Counted from the first letter of the stretch, positions 19,215 through 27,531 are shown. The stretch is 64,000 nucleotides of DNA from an uncultured Nitrospira sp. (GCA_902500995.1 CABVSR010000007.1:62001-126000); one strand, 5' to 3'. The notes: generated by a model not told the origin, from the letters alone. Numbers and translations: made by a program.

Positions 19215-20321
19215 GTGAAATTGGTCGTGACCGTCGATGTGGAAGAGGATCAATGGGGCATCGTTCCGCATGCTCAAGCGACCGCGCGCAATGTGTATCG
19301 TCTTCCGAGGTTGCAGAAGGTGCTGAATGAGTTCGGCATCATCCCGACGTACCTTCTGACCTATCCGGTGGTGCGTGACCCCTGTGCGGTCGGGATCCTG
19401 CGAGCAATCCTGGATGCCGGCGAGTGTGAGATCGGGATGCACTGCCATCCGTGGAACACGCCGCCCTATGAGGAGCGTTTAAGTAACCACAACAGTATGC
19501 TCTGCAACCTCCCGCCGACCCTGCAGTTCGACAAGTTGCAACGGCTGCACGAAGCCATTGAGAACCATCTTGAGATCGCTCCCGTGGCATTCCGGAGCGG
19601 CCGGTGGGGGTTCGATGCGGGAGTCGCCCGAAACATTGTCCGGCTTGGGTATCGTCTCGATACCTCTGTGACTCCCTACACATCCTGGGCACAAGCCTCC
19701 GGTCCCGACTTTTCAGACGTGTCCCCCCGGCCGTACACCTTCACCCAAGGTCTTCGTAACGGGCTGGATTCGAACGGCCGGCTGGCGGAAATACCGGCCA
19801 CCATCGGCTATCTCCATGGGGAGTTTCAGGCCTGCGCCAGATTGATCCAGCGGCTCAACCGCGCCCCGCTTGGCGGATTCAAACTCGGCAGCCTGCTGTC
19901 ACGGCTGCGTCTCCTGCGGAAGGTGTGGCTCTCCCCCGAAATGGAAACGCCGGCCATGATGATGCAACTTGTCCGGCAGATGCGCAGCCAAGGGTATGAA
20001 TGGCTCAACCTCGTGTTCCACTCCTCGGCGTTGCTGGGCGGATGCGGACCGTTCGTGCGCACAAAAGACGACGAACCGCGGTTTCTGAACAACCTCCAGA
20101 GGTTCCTCCGCTTGGCCAGTCAGGCGGGAGTTCAACCCGTTCCTCTCTCCCAAGCCGCCGGCTCGCTTTCGGCCGGGTCGAACCGGATGGGGTCAGCTCG
20201 GCCTGCGACTTCACAAAGCTATTTGCCCGATCGTGTGATGCCTACATACAACGTCGCAGAACCGATCGCCGCGCAGCGTGGCATCGCGGTCGCCGTGAGC
20301 CAGGCGCCTCCCACCAGTTGA
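19215..20321 (+). CDS. Polysaccharide deacetylase family protein of the exosortase locus
   Basis: 368 residues. The NodB-type metal site is visible: TVDVEED with Asp8 near the N-terminus, and MHCHPWNTP giving His76 and His78. The substrate-groove motif FRSGRWG comes at about 127-133. Such enzymes remove acetyl groups from N-acetylated sugars in exopolysaccharide or peptidoglycan. No signal peptide is apparent, so it may act in the cytoplasm on precursors; that is typical of the XrtA-associated form. The GTG at 19215 is preceded by AAGGAGG at ideal spacing. The C-terminal 60 residues, after GVQPVPLSQAAG, are low in structure and unlike the family. It is the last gene of the exosortase block. 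Confidence 0.85.
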   Translation: MKLVVTVDVEEDQWGIVPHAQATARNVYRLPRLQKVLNEFGIIPTYLLTYPVVRDPCAVGILRAILDAGECEIGMHCHPWNTPPYEERLSNHNSMLCNLPPTLQFDKLQRLHEAIENHLEIAPVAFRSGRWGFDAGVARNIVRLGYRLDTSVTPYTSWAQASGPDFSDVSPRPYTFTQGLRNGLDSNGRLAEIPATIGYLHGEFQACARLIQRLNRAPLGGFKLGSLLSRLRLLRKVWLSPEMETPAMMMQLVRQMRSQGYEWLNLVFHSSALLGGCGPFVRTKDDEPRFLNNLQRFLRLASQAGVQPVPLSQAAGSLSAGSNRMGSARPATSQSYLPDRVMPTYNVAEPIAAQRGIAVAVSQAPPTS

Positions 20322-20363
20322 AGTCTCTCAAGACCAAGCCGGTTGAGACGTATCGGGCGCCGC

Positions 20364-21245
20364 TTATTTCCCCGCATGCTGGCCGGGGAGGCGAAAGAAC
20401 TTCGCGACGTCGTCAACGACCGGCACGCCGGTCGGATTGAACCAACTCAGCGCGCTCGCAATCCCCACATGCCCGATGTTTCGGTAGATCTCCGCCTGGA
20501 CCTCTCCGCCCGTTGCCCGGATCCGCGCCACGAGTTTCTCCAAGTTGGAGAGCCTGACGGTGTTGTCCGCATCGCCATGGAGCAACAGCATCGGCGGCTG
20601 CCGGCCGTCAATGAAGGTGGTCGCCTGCATGGTGGGATAATTGCCGGGAGGTCCGAACATATCCTGCAAATCGGGCTCATCGGGGGTAAAGGCGTAAGGG
20701 CCGGCAAGCCCCGCAAAATCTTGGATCACGGAGGAACGATCCTTCCCTTCGTCGGCAAGATAACGGGCATCCGTGGCGAGGAGCGCGCCGATATGCGCTC
20801 CGGATGAATGTCCCGCGACATGGATACGCGCCGGATTCCCGTGATACCGGGCAATGTTGTCGTGGACCCAGGCCAGCGCTTTGGCGCCATCCTGGACAAA
20901 GACGGGGAAGCGCACGGCCGGATACTTTCGCACGTCGGGAATGACGACGATAAAATTGCGGTCCGTGAACGTTTTGCCGACGAACCGGTAGTCGTCTTTG
21001 TCCCCGAACGTCCAGCGACCCCCGTAAAAGAAGACGATGACATCCAGGTTCTGGCCCTCTGATCCGGCCGGACGATAGATGTTCAGTTGTTGGGACTGCT
21101 CGGTTCCATAGGCGACGCCGGCAATCTCGTCCATATCTCCGAGGCGAGACGGGACATTGATCAAGGTGAAGCCCGCCTGCGCGCAAGCGGAGGTCATCGA
21201 TAGGAGGCAGATCATCGCGATCCGGCACAGATGTCTCACATTCAT
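20364..21245 (-). CDS. Alpha/beta-hydrolase (esterase-like), probable lipoprotein
   Basis: 293 residues from the ATG at 21245. The signal segment ends in a lipobox-like TSAC (Cys21), so it may be lipid-anchored in the periplasm. The hydrolase core includes FFYGGRWTFGD at the oxyanion position (family consensus is HGGG, here YGGR), the nucleophile motif GHSSGA (Ser147), and LLLHGDADNTV, which contributes the acid. A histidine in IGHVGI is the probable third member of the triad. These features match carboxylesterase/BD-FAE type hydrolases; substrate unknown. It is convergent with the polysaccharide deacetylase gene. Confidence 0.82.
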   Translation of the reverse strand: MNVRHLCRIAMICLLSMTSACAQAGFTLINVPSRLGDMDEIAGVAYGTEQSQQLNIYRPAGSEGQNLDVIVFFYGGRWTFGDKDDYRFVGKTFTDRNFIVVIPDVRKYPAVRFPVFVQDGAKALAWVHDNIARYHGNPARIHVAGHSSGAHIGALLATDARYLADEGKDRSSVIQDFAGLAGPYAFTPDEPDLQDMFGPPGNYPTMQATTFIDGRQPPMLLLHGDADNTVRLSNLEKLVARIRATGGEVQAEIYRNIGHVGIASALSWFNPTGVPVVDDVAKFFRLPGQHAGK

Positions 21246-21472
21246 TCTCGTTCTCGTGGCTGCTCCTCCGCTCAACAAGGGTTGACGCCGGGTCTCCTGA
21301 TCCAATTCCGAAGTCAGTCCATCGTAGCAAGTTTATGAGCGCCTTTCTCAAGGGATGCCGGACGGATGATTACTCGACTAGGGAAATGCCTTGTAGACAA
21401 TACGTATAGCGGTGATATGGTCAGGTCACCAGGCTGAATTGTGTCGGTGTCACCGGGAGAAACGAGCTCCAC

Positions 21473-21862
21473 ATGACGTCTTTTATGAGCCGGTACTCAG
21501 CCCAGACCTATGCATTGATGCGTATCGTGACCGGGTTCTTGTTCCTCTGGCACGGGACGCAAAAGCTGTTTGGTGTGCCCATGCCGCCGCCGATGCAACT
21601 GCCGCCCTTTGTGGTCGCCGTGGCGGGTCCGATTGAGCTGTTCGGCGGATTCCTGGTCATGATCGGCCTCTTTACGAGTTGGGTTGCGTTTCTCTGCAGC
21701 GGATTAATGGCCTTTGCCTATTGGATGGCGCATGGCACCCAAGCGTTACTGCCCATCCAGAACATGGGGGAGCTGGCCGCGCTGTATTGCTTTGTGTTTC
21801 TCTATCTCTCGGCGCAAGGGTCCGGCATCTGGAGCGTGGATGCGGCACGCAAGTCGGGCTAG
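21473..21862 (+). CDS. DoxX-family membrane protein
   Basis: 129 residues with four predicted membrane segments, of the DoxX type: RIVTGFLFLWHGTQKLFG in helix 1, AGPIELFGGFLVMIGLF in helix 2, then two more hydrophobic spans. DoxX proteins are small quinone- or thiosulfate-linked redox membrane proteins in some organisms and are of unknown function in others. The ATG at 21473 has a plausible site upstream; an ATG at 21485 is possible. Its stop codon lies within the first bases of the palindromic repeat, so the repeat was inserted at or just beyond its 3' end. Confidence 0.85.
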   Translation: MTSFMSRYSAQTYALMRIVTGFLFLWHGTQKLFGVPMPPPMQLPPFVVAVAGPIELFGGFLVMIGLFTSWVAFLCSGLMAFAYWMAHGTQALLPIQNMGELAALYCFVFLYLSAQGSGIWSVDAARKSG

Positions 21863-22017
21863 TAGGCTGCGGAAAAACTCGAATAGCCCGCAGGATGCGT
21901 AAAAAGGCCGTCCGGCAAGGCCGCAGCGAACGAAGAGGCGAATCGTACTCGTGCCGTACGGTGAGCCTCTGACTGATGCGAGAACGCCGCTGGCGGACTT
22001 TTTCCGCATCCTGCTAG
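21859..22017. repeat. Palindromic 159-bp MITE-like repeat
   Basis: The two ends are imperfect inverted copies: CTAGTAGGCTGCGGAAAAA on the left, and CTAGCAGGATGCGGAAAAA on the right read on the other strand. The interior contains further pairing (GAGGCG with the facing GCCTC around 21936-21968 and GTAC arms), so the element can fold into a long hairpin. No coding frame exists. It lies exactly between the stop of the DoxX gene and the start region of the YjbQ gene. I remember similar short palindromic elements scattered in Nitrospira genomes but cannot check copy number here. Only one copy was found in this window. Confidence 0.75.
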
Positions 22018-22035
22018 ATGCGTTCCAAAGCCGAC

Positions 22036-22434
22036 ATGAGTCATCGATTGCGGATCAAGACGACCGCGCCGAAGCAAATCATCGATCTCACCGATACGAT
22101 CCAGGCATTGGTTCATCAAGCCAACCTGAACCAGGGGTTGTGTTCCGTCTTCGTGAGTCATACGACCGCGGCGATCACCACCGGAGAAATCGGGGAAGGG
22201 ACGGAGCAGGATTTTTTGCAGATCATCGAGGAGATCATTCCTCGCATTCAGTTCCGCCACGCGCACGATCCGTCACATGCCTGGTCCCATATGGCGTCCT
22301 CTCTCCTGGGCCCATCCCTGACAATTCCTGTGTCAGCCGGTCGACTCGTGGTCGGAACCTGGCAGTCCGTCATGCTGGTGGAGTTGGACGGCCCGCGGGA
22401 GCGCGAGGTCTCTGTCACGTTGCTTTCCTGCTGA
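22036..22434 (+). CDS. YjbQ family (UPF0047) protein
   Basis: A 132-residue member of the YjbQ family, small trimeric proteins with a conserved metal site. The family marks are visible: FVSHTTAAITTGE early on, then the RHAHDPSHAWSHMASSLLGPS block and GTWQSVMLVELDGPRERE near the C-terminus. Some homologues show secondary thiamine-phosphate synthase activity; the physiological role is unclear. An in-frame ATG at 22018 directly abuts the palindromic repeat and would add six residues. Neither start has a clear ribosome site, and the repeat may have displaced the original 5' region. Confidence 0.9.
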   Translation: MSHRLRIKTTAPKQIIDLTDTIQALVHQANLNQGLCSVFVSHTTAAITTGEIGEGTEQDFLQIIEEIIPRIQFRHAHDPSHAWSHMASSLLGPSLTIPVSAGRLVVGTWQSVMLVELDGPREREVSVTLLSC

Positions 22435-22481
22435 CCCCTGTTCGCGCGCGGGCGATTCTCCGCCGCCCACGCGGGGAATTG

Positions 22482-23669
22482 ATGAGCTTGCCGATGGCCA
22501 TTCGTATCTTTGTCCTCAGCATGGCGCTCCCATTGTTGCCAGGATGCCTCTCACCTATTGCGATGCATCAAGCCGTACTCTCCTATGACCAGACCGTGAC
22601 GCAGGTCAGCAGCGAGCAATTGCTATTGAATATCGTCCGGGCTCGCTATCATCGGCCGGTGCACTTCACGACGGTATCCAGCGTGGCCGCGACGTTTGAT
22701 TTTCGCATGACGGCCGGCATTACTCCGCCGGAGGGGGATTCCCGGGGGCTTGTGGCGCCGTTGTTCAGCACGACCGTGGCCGAAAATCCCACCGTCACGA
22801 TTATTCCGATGGACGGAGCGGAGTTCGAGCAACGCCTCCTGACGCCGCTGGAAGAGCAACGATTTCTCGCGCTCCTCGAACTCGGCGGAGATCTTGGGAT
22901 GGCCCTCCGTATGATGGGCGCCGCCATGCGGGTGGAGACAGACAAGGGTGTGATGGTGGTGAAAAATGATCCGGGAGTACCGGCGGAGTATGAGGACTAT
23001 CGTCGGAAAAGTCTGCATCTCAGCGTCTTGCATCGCAACCACCGGCTCTTCATCGAGCCCGTGATGGTCGAGCAAGTGTGGGAAGGCATCATGGAGAAGG
23101 GGCCTTCCCCCGCCGATGTGCTCCAGGCGCTGGACAAGGGATATCGCTGGAGGAAAACGGGTGCCGATCGGTACACCTTGAATCGGTCGCGGGTCCTCCT
23201 TTGCAATTACGATGTCGCGCGGCACCCTGATTGGCGCAGCGAGGTGTTCAAAGACCTCATGGATTGGCCGCCCAACGAAATTCTGGTCGATATCCGGCCC
23301 GACTATCCGGGCGGGGAAGTGCCGTTCCAGGGGCGCATCAGTCTGCGCAGTTTCAACTCCGTGCTGCAGTTTCTCGCCCGCGGCATGAGTGATCGCCGGG
23401 AGTACGCCGTTGACCAAGATCCACGCACAGGCCTCGTCCAGGTTAATCCGCCCCACACACTCGAGATCGTCGAGACGAGCGCCCTGCCTCCCAATGCCGT
23501 CTTTTCCATCAAGTACAACGATCGCTTTTATTCCGTGGAGGAAACGCCGTCAGCGGCAGGAGAAGGGGCGAACTGGAATTTGAAAGCATTCAGCATGTTG
23601 TACCAGCTGTTTCAGATGACGCAAAAACCGGTGATCGCTCCTGTACCGGGTATCGCAATCGCCAAGTAG
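22482..23669 (+). CDS. Conserved outer-envelope lipoprotein of unknown function
   Basis: 395 residues with a lipoprotein signal (MALPLLPGC, Cys22). The region just after it, SSEQLLLNIVRARYHRPVHF, is characteristic of a family of uncharacterised bacterial lipoproteins. A second conserved region includes FNSVLQFLARGMSDR and a C-terminal YNDRFYSVEE. The ATG at 22482 has GGGGAATTG ahead of it. The frame is open far upstream, where it shadows YjbQ in another frame and must be ignored. It is transcribed with YjbQ. No enzyme motif is visible. Confidence 0.82.
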   Translation: MSLPMAIRIFVLSMALPLLPGCLSPIAMHQAVLSYDQTVTQVSSEQLLLNIVRARYHRPVHFTTVSSVAATFDFRMTAGITPPEGDSRGLVAPLFSTTVAENPTVTIIPMDGAEFEQRLLTPLEEQRFLALLELGGDLGMALRMMGAAMRVETDKGVMVVKNDPGVPAEYEDYRRKSLHLSVLHRNHRLFIEPVMVEQVWEGIMEKGPSPADVLQALDKGYRWRKTGADRYTLNRSRVLLCNYDVARHPDWRSEVFKDLMDWPPNEILVDIRPDYPGGEVPFQGRISLRSFNSVLQFLARGMSDRREYAVDQDPRTGLVQVNPPHTLEIVETSALPPNAVFSIKYNDRFYSVEETPSAAGEGANWNLKAFSMLYQLFQMTQKPVIAPVPGIAIAK

Positions 23670-24007
23670 CGACGATCCATCGTGCAGCAGTCCTTTCAAC
23701 GAACGGTTTGCGCCCGCGACTCACCCGGCATTCGCGCGGTTCGAATGTCATCACCCGATGCCGAAGTCGGGAAGAAAATGTTGCGTCATACAGCGCATTG
23801 ATTCGGCGATCACTTCTCAGAACACTCATCGTCTAGATATAGAGGGCGACACAATGAGATCCCCAAATTGTTGTGTCGGACAGTTTGCTAGCGAGACTCA
23901 TGAAAAATTCGTAGTGTGTAGTTTGGGGAAATCTGCTAGGGTTGGGGCGCATTCGCCTTGTTCGCCTTGATGGACATGTAAGTCCGCCGCGATTCGAGGA
24001 GGTCACG
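23670..24007. other. Gene-free region with inverted repeats
   Basis: This space before the small zinc protein is A/T-richer than its surroundings and has no coding frame. It holds inverted repeats at 23847-23928 and a 9-bp tandem duplication (TTCGCCTTG twice, 23952-23969). It probably contains the promoter for the 24008 gene. Confidence 0.5.
23847..23928. repeat. Nested inverted repeats upstream of zinc-ribbon gene
   Basis: CGACACAA (23847-23854) is matched by TTGTGTCG (23871-23878), with 16 bases between. A second dyad pairs CCCCAAA (23861-23867) with TTTGGGG (23922-23928). The first could be an operator or hairpin, the second a longer-range fold. No function can be assigned from sequence alone. 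Confidence 0.45.
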
Positions 24008-24178
24008 ATGCCTAGTCCTCAACTCGAGCCCACCACGACACGGACGCTCACGTGCCTGCACATGCGACTGATCGATCGTATCCGGTGCGAGGATGAACAG
24101 GAGCCTCCCCGGTATCGATGTCTGGAATGCGGGGCCGTCATTCAAGAGCCCAAGCCTGCAACAAAGCCCTCCGCATAA
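24008..24178 (+). CDS. Very small zinc-binding protein
   Basis: 56 residues with Cys/His positions C16, H18, C27, C38 and C41 (RYRCLECGAVI at the end), arranged like a compact zinc ribbon or knuckle. The ATG has a near-perfect GAGGAGGT site at the right distance, which supports translation; the frame is open from 23942 without such a site. No family can be named. It is probably a cytosolic adaptor or regulator. The gene stands alone. Confidence 0.6.
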   Translation: MPSPQLEPTTTRTLTCLHMRLIDRIRCEDEQEPPRYRCLECGAVIQEPKPATKPSA

Positions 24179-24465
24179 TCCTCCTCTCCGGCGTTCGGCT
24201 CGCGTCTGATCGCGGCGAATCAGCCCACAGGCCATCACTGCCTGCTCGGGATGCAGCCTGCCGGCGCATAAGTCTTTCCCTGGTCATCCGCTCCCTCCAC
24301 CGCCGCTTCGCTGATATCCTCCGACTGCATGCTCCAGGCCCGGCTCGCCGGCCGGTTTCCCGGCCGGTTGCAGCCACGATCATCGTTCAGTAGAGTAAGA
24401 GTGCGGATCATCATTCCGCGTCCGGCGGGCAGGTCTGTGTAACCACTCACAAGGAGACATGGACG

Positions 24466-25104
24466 GTGAGTCGCAACAAGCTGGTGGCGGTCGGGTTGCT
24501 CCTTTGGTATTTGGCCGTGTCGGTCTGGATGGCTCAGGCTCCGGTCGATCCTCAATTCTGGTTGCTGGCGAGTATTCTTCCGGCCCTGTTCGTCGTGCTC
24601 CTGGTGGCGACGCATCGGATTCTTCCCTTCTCGCACACGTCCTATGCGCTGATCACGGCCTTTCTCACTTTGCATACGATCGGCGTGCACTACACCTATG
24701 CGGAAGTGCCGGTCGGACTGTGGATGGACAAGGCATTGCATCTCGGGCGCAATCATTTTGATCGCATCGTGCATTTCAGTTTCGGCTTCTTGCTCGCCTA
24801 TCCGATGGAGGAGTTGTTCCGTCTGAGCGCCAGCATCCGGGGATGGGTGGTGTATTATCTCCCGGTCATGACCGTGCTCGGGTTGAGCGGATTGTGGGAA
24901 ATCATTGAATCGTGGGTGGCCCGCGCGGTGCATCCGGAGCTGGGCGTGACCTATTTGGGTTCGCAGGGCGATATCTGGGACGCGCAAAAAGACATGGCCG
25001 CCGCGCTCTATGGCGCCCTGCTTTCTATGACCATTCTCCTGATCCTGCGCGCGCTGCGGGGGGCGGAGACAACCTTGGAGTCAGAAGCGGCCTTTTCAGA
25101 GTAG
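24466..25104 (+). CDS. DUF2238 (YjdF-like) membrane protein, first of a tandem pair
   Basis: 212 residues with about six hydrophobic segments. The family signature HYTYAEVPVG (near residue 85) and FDRIVHFSFGFLL (about 110) are visible, as well as the late SQGDIWDAQKDMAAALYG block. Its biochemical role is unknown; it is an inner-membrane protein in Escherichia coli homologues. The GTG start at 24466 follows AAGGAGA at usable spacing. The neighbour eight bases downstream is clearly a paralogue, so the two form a duplicated operon. Confidence 0.85.
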   Translation: MSRNKLVAVGLLLWYLAVSVWMAQAPVDPQFWLLASILPALFVVLLVATHRILPFSHTSYALITAFLTLHTIGVHYTYAEVPVGLWMDKALHLGRNHFDRIVHFSFGFLLAYPMEELFRLSASIRGWVVYYLPVMTVLGLSGLWEIIESWVARAVHPELGVTYLGSQGDIWDAQKDMAAALYGALLSMTILLILRALRGAETTLESEAAFSE

Positions 25105-25112
25105 CCTGAAAC

Positions 25113-25796
25113 ATGCTCGCAGCAGCCAGACAGCAACGGGGAAGCCTGCAGCCTGACCATCGCCGGATCGCGATGGGGCTGTTGCTGGGGTATGGCGTGA
25201 TCTGGGTCTGGTTGGCAATCGAGCCGGTCAGTCGCCAGGATTGGTTGCTCGAAAATCTCCTGGCCGTCGCACTCGTGGCGGTCCTTGTCCTGACCTACCG
25301 GCGGTTCTCGTTTTCTCTCACCTCCTACTCGCTCATCGCCGGATTCATGGTGCTTCACGCAATCGGCGCCCACTATACCTACGCGGAAGTGCCGTTCGGT
25401 TTCTGGCTCAAAGACCTGGGAGGATTGAGCCGGAACCCGTTCGACAGGATCGTCCATTTTGCCTATGGCCTCCTGCTGGTCTATCCCTTGCGGGAATTGC
25501 TGGTGCGCCTGGCAGGGGTGCAGGGGAGCTGGGCTTATGTGATGCCGGTGAGCAGTATCCTCGCGCAGAGCGGGTTTTTCGAGGTGGTCGAAGCAATCGT
25601 CGCGATGATCGTCAGCCCGGAATTGGGGAGCATGTACCTCGGCACCCAGGGAGATGAGTGGGATGCCCAGAAAGACATGGCCGCGGCCTTCGGCGGTGCC
25701 GTTCTGACGATGGTGATGACGGCGGCCCTCTTCGCGCGCCAGCATCCGCAGGAGCAGCGCTCTTCAACCCGCCATGCGCCAAGCGTGGTCCATTAA
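25113..25796 (+). CDS. DUF2238 (YjdF-like) membrane protein, second of a tandem pair
   Basis: 227 residues, closely alike to the preceding gene. It shares HYTYAEVPFGFW, RNPFDRIVHFAYG, a WDAQKDMAAAFGGAV block and the same hydrophobic pattern. It differs in a longer N-terminus. Its start lies 8 bp after the first copy's stop, consistent with tandem duplication and co-expression. Two copies may form a hetero-oligomer or may have diverged. No enzymatic residues are obvious. It is convergent with the CBS gene. Confidence 0.85.
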   Translation: MLAAARQQRGSLQPDHRRIAMGLLLGYGVIWVWLAIEPVSRQDWLLENLLAVALVAVLVLTYRRFSFSLTSYSLIAGFMVLHAIGAHYTYAEVPFGFWLKDLGGLSRNPFDRIVHFAYGLLLVYPLRELLVRLAGVQGSWAYVMPVSSILAQSGFFEVVEAIVAMIVSPELGSMYLGTQGDEWDAQKDMAAAFGGAVLTMVMTAALFARQHPQEQRSSTRHAPSVVH

Positions 25797-25842
25797 GATT
25801 CGGCTCCGGGATACCGCTGTGCCGCTTCCGCTACGGGCCCCG

Positions 25843-26280
25843 TTACGGCCAATAGATTGCCTTGGCCTTCACGTAGGCGAACACCACATCGCGCCGCGCG
25901 ACCATGCCGACCAGTTTCTGATCCTTCACCACCGGAACGCGAATCAGATGCCGCTCCTGCAGCAGATGTATGAGTTGCATGATCGGCGTTTCTTCCGTGG
26001 TACTGATGACGTCTTTCGTCATCATGTCCGACACGGAAAGCTCCCGGAGATCTTTCCCCTGCTCGACGGCCTTCAGCAGGTCAAACTCCGTGACGAGCCC
26101 GCGCAATGTCCCGTCCTTCTCGACGACCGGTAAGCTCCCGAAGCTGTGCTCGCTCAAGATTTCCGCCACGGTCATGGCGCTCGATGTCGGGCTGGTCGTG
26201 ACCACCGCATCCTCCATGATTTGTCTCACCACCAGCGAATCGGGATTACAGCCTCGTGCGAAATATTCTGTGGCCCTCAT
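25843..26280 (-). CDS. CBS-domain pair protein
   Basis: 145 residues containing two CBS motifs (about 18-75 and 83-140), the second with IRVPVVKDQKLVGMVARRD. CBS pairs bind adenosine nucleotides and act as energy sensors in trans or in other proteins. The ATG at 26280 has AAGGAGGATCCT before it. There is no effector domain, so it is likely a stand-alone nucleotide-sensing module. Three CBS proteins occur in this window. Confidence 0.85.
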   Translation of the reverse strand: MRATEYFARGCNPDSLVVRQIMEDAVVTTSPTSSAMTVAEILSEHSFGSLPVVEKDGTLRGLVTEFDLLKAVEQGKDLRELSVSDMMTKDVISTTEETPIMQLIHLLQERHLIRVPVVKDQKLVGMVARRDVVFAYVKAKAIYWP

Positions 26281-26681
26281 AGGATCCTCCTTCTTAGGCT
26301 GTAGGTGGAGTGAGTGACAGGATACCGGGACTGAGGCAGACCTCCCTCCCACAGGAAAAGAGCAAGCCTGATGCCTGCTCAGGCGCGCTCTCGGCCGTTA
26401 CACACAGAGCCATAGACCCGTGTTCGCGGGTCATCGAGGGCCCGGCTGTGGATATTCGCGCCACCTCGAAACCGTCGGACTGCGGAAAATCTCCGCAGTT
26501 CAGCGCGAGCAATGGTCGCTGATCGAGCAATTCGTTCCGATTCACGGCCCACCGCCAGGCAGAGGACTTGGCATGCCTGTTGCGGTTGGAGGTTGAGCCG
26601 GTGGAGCGTTTCGGACCTCCGCCTGCGGGAATCATTGTGACGTGGGGTTAGTTCTGGATCGGGATCAGGAGCCCACGGAGG
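26281..26681. other. Divergent intergenic region with a stem-loop
   Basis: Between the CBS gene and the small lipoprotein gene; no coding frame is supported. A perfect 7-bp stem (CTGCGGA/TCCGCAG, 26480-26498, 5-base loop) is present but lacks a T-run. The promoters for both flanking genes should lie here. Confidence 0.4.
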
Positions 26682-26897
26682 ATGGAGACCACAACCGGTA
26701 CCGTCGTTGTTTTGGTCACGATTATGACGCTCTCGACCGCCGCCTGCGCGCCGCCGACGCCCAAGGTAGAACAGCGGCCGGCCTCCGTCCCTCACCACAT
26801 CGCGCCTGGACCGCAGGAACCCGTTCGAGAGATGGATCCTTCCTTTCGCCCGCTGGCGCGGAAAGGCAGCCTGAGAGCGGCGGCTCAGCATGGGTAA
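26682..26897 (+). CDS. Small lipoprotein
   Basis: 71 residues. A hydrophobic stretch ends in a lipobox STAAC (Cys22), after which the chain is Pro-rich and low in structure. AGGAG lies about 10 bases before the ATG. Its stop codon is inside the first codons of the flavoprotein gene (8-bp overlap), so the two are co-translated. It may anchor or escort the flavoprotein, but no evidence beyond proximity exists. Not assigned to a family. Confidence 0.5.
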   Translation: METTTGTVVVLVTIMTLSTAACAPPTPKVEQRPASVPHHIAPGPQEPVREMDPSFRPLARKGSLRAAAQHG

Positions 26898-27477
26898 ACG
26901 CATCCTCATTATCCAGGGCCATCCTGACGGGCAGGCTCGCCATTTTTGCCATGCCTTGGCCGACGAATATGCGAAGGGTTCCGAAGAGGGTGGCCATGCA
27001 GTCAGGCGGGTCGAGGTCGCGATGGTGAACGTTCCGCTCCTGCGCACGAAGGCGGATTTCGAGACTGGGCAACCGCCGGAGTCTATCAAGCAGGCGCAAG
27101 AGGCGATTTGCTGGGCCGATCACCTCGTGATTCTCTATCCGTTGTGGTTGGGATCGATGCCGGCTCTGCTCAAAGGTTTCTTTGAACAGGTGTTTCGTCC
27201 GGGAATGGCATTCGAGTACGGCGCAAAGGGGGGAATGGCGAAAAAGTTACTCGCCGGCAAGTCAGCGCGGATATTCGTGACCATGGGTATGCCTGCACTC
27301 GTGTATCGATGGTGGTACCTCGCCCACAGTCTCAGGAGTTTCCAGCGCAACATTCTCGCCTTCTGCGGCATCAGACCCGCGAAGGCGACGCTCATTGGAG
27401 GCATTGAAGGCCTGAACGATCAACAGCGCGCCGGATGGTTGGATGAGGCCCGGAGATTGGGCCAGCGCGCGCAATAG
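26890..27477 (+). CDS. Flavodoxin-fold NAD(P)H:quinone oxidoreductase family protein
   Basis: 195 residues of the Flavodoxin_2 (NQO1/KefF-like) type. The FMN phosphate loop is IIQGHPDGQARHF. A second conserved stretch, ILYPLWLGSMPALLKGFF (about 81-98), forms the flavin edge. The family reduces quinones or acts as an ancillary subunit of K+ efflux systems. The 8-bp overlap with the lipoprotein gene indicates coupling. A late extension (YRWWYLAHSLRSFQRNIL) is typical of the KefF/MdaB group. Electron acceptor unknown. Confidence 0.85.
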   Translation: MGKRILIIQGHPDGQARHFCHALADEYAKGSEEGGHAVRRVEVAMVNVPLLRTKADFETGQPPESIKQAQEAICWADHLVILYPLWLGSMPALLKGFFEQVFRPGMAFEYGAKGGMAKKLLAGKSARIFVTMGMPALVYRWWYLAHSLRSFQRNILAFCGIRPAKATLIGGIEGLNDQQRAGWLDEARRLGQRAQ

Positions 27478-27531
27478 ACCGGGAATCGCGTATCTTTGTG
27501 CTGCCTCGCGGAAAGAGCCTCGGCCTGCGTA

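Noticed and set aside
21548-21565. TGGCACGGG stretch resembling a sigma-54 promoter
   Set aside because: It is inside the DoxX coding sequence and lacks the paired GC element at the right spacing.
26480-26498. Stem-loop considered as a terminator
   Set aside because: No T-run follows on either strand, and it lies between divergent genes where no terminator is needed.
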